Source: Rhizopus arrhizus (lineage: Eukaryota > Mucoromycota > Mucoromycetes > Mucorales > Rhizopodaceae). From it: 64,000 bases of DNA. Location: assembly GCA_024220505.1 (NCBI GenBank), contig JAKZZE010000001.1, positions 744,001 through 808,000 on the forward strand, read 5' to 3'. The translations under genes and the position numbers were made by a program. The notes beneath the pieces are model-generated. The model was not told where the DNA came from. It made no database searches and saw only the letters and a list, made by a program, of their open reading frames with translations. Below, piece after piece: positions 57,299 through 64,000 of the stretch; the first letter of the stretch is position 1, and each line of letters opens with the position of its first letter.

Positions 57299-59199
57299 TT
57301 TGATACACGAAAAAGAATAAAAAAATTACGCAGGAACGGTCACTTTGGGAAAGTTGCGCGTACTGCGCTGAGGAACTTAGCCGCCCTCGCCCCCCATCTC
57401 TACCCTTCGATGTTCTACTTTCCTCGCACCTTGAAATTGAAACCGCGTCCCTCCACCTATCCGTCGTCGGGCTTGAAAACACTACCTCCCAACCCTCCCT
57501 TTTGTAAAAAAAAAATCTCTTTGAAACGCTTAAGCAGCCTTTTAATAAAGTTTATTTGCATAATAATACAGTGCTAGGAAATATACATGAATGGTTATAT
57601 ATTAACAATGCTAGTTTGGTTGAAAAGTATGGTAGATTGTTTCTGACTTTAGGAAAAAAGATAAAGCATGGTAAAACGTATTTGTTTAGTGACAATCAAT
57701 ACTTGGAATATAACTTTAAAACTTTTATTTATTAAAGGAATAGCATCTTATCTTAATCAAATTAAAATGTGTTTTATATCACAATCCTTATAGTATACTC
57801 ATATTTATTTTATACTTTTTAATTTTGACTATTTACTCCTTTCTACATATTACACAACGAAAATTCAATGGTTATTTATTTTTCTTTTTTTCTCTTTGTC
57901 CAAACATGCGTCCTTGACCTTGAATTATTGTATTTCTCCAGATGAAAAATGATTCTTTACTTGATATGTGAGTTGTGTTATTTATAGTGTAATGTAAATG
58001 GAGATAAAAGTTTTGTTTGTACGTCAGTTATCGCGTAATCAAAGATAAAGCATATGTGAATTTACCTTGCTTATTTCTGAATAAACAATTTGGTTGCAAA
58101 CATCGCTTAATTAAAAACTTTTTTATTCTGATTAAACAAGCTTTAATAATATAATTTGTATTACTTATTACAAACTTCAATCCTGGTAGGCAAATCATTA
58201 AAGGAATGATTTGGAGAAATAAATTTTATTAAAGTTTCTTTTTCTTTACATTTAGCATTGATGTGTTCTTAGAAGCCGTCCCGAGTTAGATGATTGTTCT
58301 CTTAAATCAAAAATAGGATATGATGAGTAAACATCGGTCTTTGTTTTTGACAAGTCCAGGCATGGAGTTGAATACAATGGATTGTATATCAAGGTCGATT
58401 GCTTAGAGTTGTTAGTCTTCGATAGCAAAGCATGTGTTTTTTTTTTAATTAGACATCCAATCTGCTTAAATTATTATTAAAGGTTGGTATAAAAAAAGAA
58501 CGGTTATATATCGATCAAAAAGTGTTACCAGCAGTAAATGAAAAGATAAACTAATTTTACAATGTTCTAAAATACAAGTAAACAAGAAATGTTCGTTTCA
58601 TCAATCAAGATCATTTGTTAAAGGCTTGTATCTAACAGTTACGTTTGTTATCACGACTTCAGCAGCAAGCATGCTTGTCCTTGTGCAATTCAGCTTAAAG
58701 TAAATGTCTCAAAGGATTCAATAAAATCCGGAAAGCATTCAAAACATCAAAAGAAGAGAACTCGCAATCGTAAATTTGCCAATCTCTATAGGCACAACTG
58801 ATGTGCAAAGAGTAATTCGCTAGTCTTATGAGATACCAACTGCCGTAACAAATATAAAGGATTCAAAGAACTTTTAGTATGTTGATATCGCTATCTTGAA
58901 CGGTGATACCAGTCAAGAGTTCTTTATCTAAGGATCAATACACTTTGAAGCCAGAATATTCAAAAGACAGAACATTGACCAACAACAAAGGAATACGGTT
59001 AGAAAGAGATTATCAGAGCGAGCCTTATGCCCATCATCTTTTTATTGTTACTTTTTCGAATAAAAATTATTAGGTTTATTAAATCTGTTGTGGAGATATC
59101 CCTTTTTTTTTTTCAAATAACATCTGTGGTTTTCAAAAAAAAAAAAAAAAAAAAAAAAGAGATTGGGCATTTTATTAAATATTTTTCTTGCAACTTTTT
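57299..59199. promoter_or_regulatory. intergenic: tonsoku upstream region, then no gene
   Basis: 57310-57500 is unusually GC-rich for this window (CCGCCCTCGCCCCCC, CGTCCCTCCACC), probably the tonsoku promoter or leader. From 57580 on it is A/T-rich with no supportable gene. An A homopolymer occurs at about 59136-59158. Confidence 0.5.
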
Positions 59200-59786
59200 A
59201 TGAGATCAAAGCGAGGAAGGAGACAAAATCTACAAGGCTTCCAATTAGCAAATACTCAATCAATAATGAAAAGTTGGCAGTCGAGTAAAAACCTCATTTC
59301 CACACCATTTTGGTTGGATGATGGTGAAAAGAAAAAAGCTGTTCAACATGTTAAAATCTCTTCTAATAGTGAAAGAGAAAAGAAAGAACAAACAATATCT
59401 CAACCTATACAAACAGTGCTCCATACTACACAAGAGAATCCAAAGACTGTGAATGTATATTGTATTTGAATGTAATTCTACTTTTAAAAAAAAGACTAAT
59501 TTCCTACTTTGATTAGGACAATATTCAAATAACTGAGCACAAGATCAATTTAGCAGAATTGGAGTCAACACTTTGGTTTAACTTTACTATTGAACTTGGT
59601 CCTGGTATGACAGCAAACTTACAGATATTTGAAGATTCAGAACCTGCTGAAGTTGTCGAAAAGTTTTTTACTCGTCATCATATCAATGCAACTAGTGAAG
59701 CTAAAGATGGTATGAAGCAGACTATTTCAATGTTAATGGGAGCAAGACAAGAAGCCCTGAGTAAAGAAAAGAAAAAAGTTTTTTAA
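59200..59786 (+). CDS. unknown small protein with basic N-terminus
   Basis: Two exons, 59200-59454 and 59517-59786, joined in phase 0 over a 62-nt intron; 174 residues. It starts MRSKRGRRQNLQGFQLANTQ (very basic, possible nuclear or ribosomal targeting). A hydrophilic middle is followed by a conserved-looking folded segment, STLWFNFTIELGPGMTANLQ then IFEDSEPAEVVEKFFTRHHI, whose strand-strand-helix pattern resembles a ubiquitin-like or PB1-like half. It ends in a Lys-rich tail (ALSKEKKKVF). I do not recognise the family. The coordinated exon structure supports a real gene. The ATG is the first in frame after a T-rich leader. Confidence 0.65.
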
Positions 59787-60371
59787 TATATTATTTCTCT
59801 TTTTTTTTTATTTATTGTTCCTGTATCCATCCATAAAAAGGCTATTGATTACAGCATTTTATCCCAACTTTGACAGAAGGGACAACTAAATTTGACCGTC
59901 CTGACAATTAAATTTGGCAATTTTCGTTTCCTTCTGAATAAAGTGGTTTGCAAAATTAACCAAAGAAGAAAATAAAATAAACTTGAATGTAAATAAATAG
60001 TGATAAAATGTAGCTGACAAATGATATCCTAATATTGATGTTTGATAAAGTCACGACATTTTCGATAGATTTCACACTCAATATTAAAAACATTGTGAGA
60101 TAAAGCTCTAAAAGAACTTTATGTAAAATTAAAGCTTTATCAATAAACTGTATATTTTGATGTTGATTAATATGATAGAGCTCAAAGAGACTAGTTTTAA
60201 CCAAGTTGATTTTCAGTATTTGTTTATTAAAGAAAAAAGAAAAGAAAAAGATTAATAATGTGAGGATATAGTATTTGATTAAAAAAGGAATAAAAAGTCT
60301 CTATTTTTATTGATCTTGTCTAACGAATGGTGATGATTTAAGGGCAATAAAAAAGTGCTTCATAAATAATG
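59787..60371. other. intergenic between convergent 3' ends
   Basis: About 0.6 kb. An 82-codon minus-strand frame (59956-60204) is low-complexity and not called. Confidence 0.5.
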
Positions 60372-60944
60372 TTATTGTTGACTATAAATGTATATGCCAT
60401 CTTGTTCATCTTTACAAACTAAATTTAATTCAGGTATTTCATTCAAATTAAAAACTAGGCTAATGATCTTTGCTCCCTTTTTATAATGCTTCAATAACAA
60501 ATCTGAAAATTTATCTGTATGATCAGGCAACAAGAATAATACAATCACTGTCCACTGTGTATCTGTTGGTAAATTCAGTAAATCGCCTGCAATAAATGAA
60601 ATTCTTGACTGTTGTTCTGTCGTTAATACTTGCTTTGACAACGTGTTAGATGTCTCAACCAATGCCTTGTCTGACTCTATTCCAACCGCTCGCGACACGT
60701 CAAATTCAGAGACGGCAGCTGTCACAAACCGTCCGTCACCCGAGCCTAGATCAACCAAGACATCGCTTGAATTCACTTGAGCCATGGTGAGTGCTTTGAT
60801 TACTCGCTCTGCTGAAGTTGGACAAAAGGGTGCAAACGTTGTGTCGATACCTTCAAGATAGGCTGGGAAGGGATCTTCGGTATTTTGGTCTTCAATTTCG
60901 TGATCTGCATTTTGATACACTTTTAAAAAAAGGCTTTTTGACAT
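60372..60944 (-). CDS. SAM-dependent methyltransferase, FAM173/ATPSCKMT-like
   Basis: Single exon, 190 residues. The Rossmann-type SAM site is clear: VLVDLGSGDGRFVTAAV (motif I), then AVGIESDKALVE (acidic end of strand 2), ISFIAGDLLNLP (motif III region) and VIVLFLLPDHTDKF, where a strand-4 motif sits. The N-terminal PFCPTSAERVIKAL matches the P-x-x-x-E-R-V segment that precedes motif I in FAM173-type lysine methyltransferases, which modify mitochondrial ATP-synthase c-subunit or ANT (family knowledge). Assignment to that subfamily is tentative: there is no transmembrane helix and the protein is short. The start MSKSLFLKVYQ follows an A-rich leader. Divergent from the oxidoreductase-like gene, which starts 275 nt away. 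Confidence 0.8.
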   Translation of the reverse strand: MSKSLFLKVYQNADHEIEDQNTEDPFPAYLEGIDTTFAPFCPTSAERVIKALTMAQVNSSDVLVDLGSGDGRFVTAAVSEFDVSRAVGIESDKALVETSNTLSKQVLTTEQQSRISFIAGDLLNLPTDTQWTVIVLFLLPDHTDKFSDLLLKHYKKGAKIISLVFNLNEIPELNLVCKDEQDGIYIYSQQ

Positions 60945-61219
60945 TTTTAAGAATAGAAAAAAAGAAATAGAAAATTATTAAAAAAGGGTTCAGTGAAGAC
61001 TGCTTTTTCAGTTGATGAGTGTTGTTTAATTGTAAAGGGGTTTGTGAATACAATATTAAAAACAAGTATTTTGTATGACGACGAAACAGCAAAATAAACT
61101 ATGAAATTGGTAATGATAACAAGGCAATCATCATACTTTTTATTACAAGATACAAGTTGACTTGTTCGTAATAAAAAATTCTTTTTCCTTTTTTTTTTTT
61201 TTTTTTTTTTTTGGTAAAA

Positions 61220-61791
61220 ATGTCAGTTAGATTCATTAGTTCATTTCATCATAAAAGAATACCAAGTTACAAAGGTTATTGGAGCCAAATATTAGAACAA
61301 CCAACAACTACCTCAAAAGAAGATTTATTGATAAAGAAACCGTTAGCTATACCATTTGAGACAACAATAGAAGAATTACAACCGACAGTTAAACCAAAAG
61401 AATTTGTTTATTTAAAAGGAAAGCCAAAAGAACTGCCACAGAAACCAGAACCACCCACAAATTGCTGTATGAGGTAAGGGAAATATGAAAAAAAGGGGAG
61501 GAGAGAAGAGAAATAAATTAAAATGAATTTGTAATCATGTAGTGGCTGTGCTTATTGGTAAATAATAAAAAGATAAGGGTACAACTAAATTAATAATTGC
61601 ACTACAGTGTGTGGGATATATATGAAGATGATATAGAAGATTATGTACAAAAAAAGAAGGATTTAATACAGCAATTTAGGGAAGCAGGGGAACAAGTACC
61701 AAAAGAACTAGAATCGTTAACAAAAGATCCATTAGAAGAAATAGATCCAACAATGAAAGCTTTTTTAGAAATGGAAAAGAAACTTAAATAA
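61220..61791 (+). CDS. oxidoreductase-like domain protein (OXLD1-like), mitochondrial
   Basis: Three exons: 61220-61473, 61543-61557 (15-nt microexon), 61608-61791; 150 residues. Splicing through the microexon rebuilds the family signature PTNCCMSGCAYCVWDIYEDD, the Cys-rich core of the oxidoreductase-like domain (two CC/C-x3-C-x2-C cysteine groups) followed by VWDIYxxD. The N-terminus MSVRFISSFHHKRIPSYKG is basic and hydroxylated, fitting a mitochondrial presequence. The C-terminal helix ends MKAFLEMEKKLK, the usual FxxxE end of the family. Biochemical function is not established for the family; the Cys cluster may bind metal (inference). The start follows a T-rich run directly upstream. Confidence 0.88.
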
Positions 61792-61868
61792 CATTTTTTT
61801 ATTCTATAAAATATGTAGCGTGATTGTATATATGTGTATGTGTGTATATAATAATGCAATAATAATGC

Positions 61869-64000
61869 TTAACTCCAAACATCTTCTTGGTATCTGCCGG
61901 TGCTTCTCAAGTTCTTTACATAATCTTGTGATTTTAATTCATCTAAACCACCAAATTGTTGTGCAAACTTTACAAATGTTTGGTTTACATCACGAGCCAT
62001 ATTTTTTGCATCACCACAAACATAAACATAAGCTCCCTTCTCTAACAGTTCCCACATGGCTTGTCCATGTTCCATCAATCTATGCTGCACGTATATTTTC
62101 TTTCCGGCTTCTTCACGGGAAAATGCTGTGATCAGACGAGATTCTTCTCCCAACACCTCAAACAGTTCAGGCCATTCTTCTTGATAAAGAAAATCCTCAG
62201 CTCTGTTACGACAACCAAAAAACAAGATGGTAGGTCCCAATGGCTTGCCTTGTTTCTTTTGAAGCGCACGTTCTCTCACAAAACCACGAAAGGGAGCAAC
62301 ACCTGTACCAGGGCCAATCATGATTACTGGGACAGAAGTATTTCTGGGTAATTTGAATTGAGATCGACGAATGTGAATAGGTACACGGGCCAATTTGCTT
62401 TCGACGAAAAGAGAATCGTGAGGACCAGACAAGGAATATTCAGGAATGGTATTGTTCGGAGTCAATTGGTTGATGCGTTCATGAATACGCCAGAGATAGT
62501 TGGTATTCACTCCATAGACTATTCTTCCTTCTTCGGGACTGTATTGAAGTGTCACGATGGTTGCAGTAATCATGTTGGGGCTTTCCATTGAGGAAGAAGA
62601 GATGGAGTAATAACGAGGTTGAAGGCGAGAAATGCTTTCGATTACCAAGTCAAAAGGAACTGAGGCAAAGGCACCATTGACATCTAGAGATGCTTGTTCG
62701 GCCAGCATATGTAATACTTCACCCAAGTTACGGTTCATGTCACTCACACGTTCACGATAAATATCTTTGTCGGATGAGAGCTTTTGAAGAGCTTCCTTGA
62801 GGAATTCATTAGGTGCATACTCTACAAGAGACATCAAAACTTGACGAGAGACAGTAGAACATATATCGAGATAATGACGGAACACAGCACGATATGTTGT
62901 AGGCACAGGGAATGGAAACCGCTTGGACGTAGCAGGATCAAGAGATTCCACATGAATTACAGTATCCAACTTATGTTGTAAGCCCAAGACCTGAGCAAGA
63001 CGATTGACTTCTACTTCATTATTAGTTGGCCAAATAGCGACATGATCACCTGTTTGATAAGAAAGGTTTGTGCCAGAGATATCAATTTCAATATGAAGGC
63101 AATGTCTATCACCACCCTTGAAAAGGTCTATTGAAGTTATTGGAGCATTATAGGGACGTTTAGCATCATAAACAACAGATCTAGAAACAAAACAAATAAA
63201 TATAAACAAGCACAAGTAAAGAAAACAGACTTACGAGCCATCTTTAAGCCATTCACCAATTTCACCCAAATAGACTTTGGCTTGATCATACACTGTTAAT
63301 TCATTCACCTTATAAGTAGCTTGATGAGATCCATCCTGCACATATCCACCATCCAAATCCAGAGCTTCACAAAATGCTGGCCACATGGATTCCTGCCAAG
63401 CCAAGAAATCTTCTTCCATCGTGCCATCATCATCTCCTTCTCCTCGTTCACCAATTCTCTTGGCACCCAATTTAATCAATCGACTGTCGATTTTTCTAAT
63501 CACTTCATTGTAATGTTCATAAGTTTTATTACCGAGACCAAAGGCAATATATCGAAGGTTTTCAAGGCGATTGGACGTAGAAGAAAAGGTGGGTGATTCG
63601 TCTGTCAAGAGATTCCAAAGTTCAACTGCATTATCGGTGGGTTCACCTTCACCATAGGTAGACATGATAAAGAACACCAAATAATCATTAGGCACAGTAT
63701 CAAGATAGCTGAGATCATATTGTTCAATGTCTGCCGTCATGGCGCTGACACCGTACTTTTGTGTACATTCCTTGGCCAGACGTGCAGCAAAATCTTCGGC
63801 TGTACCTGTTTGTGAACCATAAAAGAAAATAACTCGACGACCCTGATTAAAGTATGTTATAAAAAATTGATGTATTCACATTATATTTTACCTGCTGCTG
63901 CATCACTTTAACAAAGTTGCGTTCTTGCTTTGGGCTTTCTTGTTCTATCTCAGCTTTCTTTGTACTGGCGGTAGTCGTATGAGAAAGTCGACCACTGACT
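61869..64000 (-). CDS. NADPH-cytochrome P450 reductase, 5' end beyond window
   Basis: ER-membrane diflavin enzyme that passes electrons from NADPH through FAD and FMN to P450s, including those of ergosterol synthesis. Exons seen: 63892-64000 (partial), 63235-63842, 61869-63180; 676 codons are in the window. FMN domain: VIFFYGSQTGTAEDFAARLA, STYGEGEPTDNAVELW. Linker and FAD domain: YQTGDHVAIWPTN, RLQPRYYSISSSS. NADPH domain: IMIGPGTGVAPFRGFVRER, LFFGCRNRAEDFLYQEEW, VYVCGDAKNMARDVNQTF. The C-terminus EDVWS has the penultimate-type Trp that stacks on FAD. The N-terminal membrane anchor is not in the window. All cofactor motifs are intact. Confidence 0.97.

Noticed and set aside
57150..57482. Upstream extension of the tonsoku frame to 57482
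   Set aside because: It has no ATG in that frame and translates the GC-rich leader; kept out of the gene model.
1..64000. CRISPR array, phage or biosynthetic gene cluster
   Set aside because: No regularly spaced direct repeats, no prophage genes and no clustered secondary-metabolite enzymes; the gene set is ordinary fungal chromosomal content.

Overview
This window looks like nuclear DNA from an early-diverging filamentous fungus. The best fit is Mucoromycota (Mucorales-like), inferred from gene content rather than any marker gene. It is strongly AT-rich. Genes are split by short GT-AG introns, mostly about 40-75 nt, and intergenic spaces carry long A or T homopolymers. Fungal-type genes (fungalysin, APSES factor, Kre9/KNH wall protein, Ypd1-like HPt, ARG8/HIS5) sit beside genes better known from animals and plants (membrane ADAM protease, SCAI, tonsoku/TONSL, BORCS6, WDR83). 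No tRNA, rRNA, CRISPR array or intact transposon was recognised.

Layout. 1.3-4.4 kb: ADAM metalloprotease (+). 5.0-6.9 kb: tandem CCCH zinc-finger protein (-) and WDR83 (-). 8.0-12.6 kb: fungalysin (+) tail-to-tail with SCAI (-). 13.4-15.7 kb: Nrp1-like RNA-binding protein (+) tail-to-tail with BORCS6 (-). 15.7-18.9 kb: gene-poor, with copy 1 of a 729-bp repeat. 18.9-20.0 kb: APSES factor (-). 21.6-22.5 kb: broken GNAT acetyltransferase (-). 22.5-29.2 kb: gene desert with an A36 tract, a pyrimidine-rich block, a GC-rich hairpin island and repeat copy 2. 29.2-35.2 kb: HIS5 (-), Sub1/PC4 (-), ARG8 (+, with a one-base frameshift) and an HPt phosphotransfer protein (-). 36.6-38.0 kb: Sqs1-like R3H/G-patch protein (-). 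39.6-41.9 kb: Kre9/KNH GPI protein (+) and an unknown small His-rich protein (+). 44.6-47.8 kb: alpha-arrestin (+) and UDP-GlcNAc pyrophosphorylase (-). 48.4-53.2 kb: secreted subtilase (-) and 2-Cys peroxiredoxin (-). 53.4-57.3 kb: 16-exon tonsoku-like gene (-). 59.2-61.8 kb: unknown protein (+), methyltransferase (-) and oxidoreductase-like mitochondrial protein (+). 61.9-64.0 kb: NADPH-cytochrome P450 reductase (-), running off the right edge.

How the genes relate. There is no operon or gene cluster. Themes recur: secreted or surface proteolysis (ADAM, fungalysin, subtilase), cell wall (UAP1, KNH protein), RNA handling (CCCH, Nrp1-like, Sqs1-like) and genome maintenance (tonsoku, SCAI). 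HIS5 and ARG8 both have TGASTCA sites close upstream, as expected for cross-pathway amino-acid control. Exon models were built by hand and every stated join keeps reading frame, except the tonsoku N-terminus, the ARG8 frameshift and the GNAT pseudogene.
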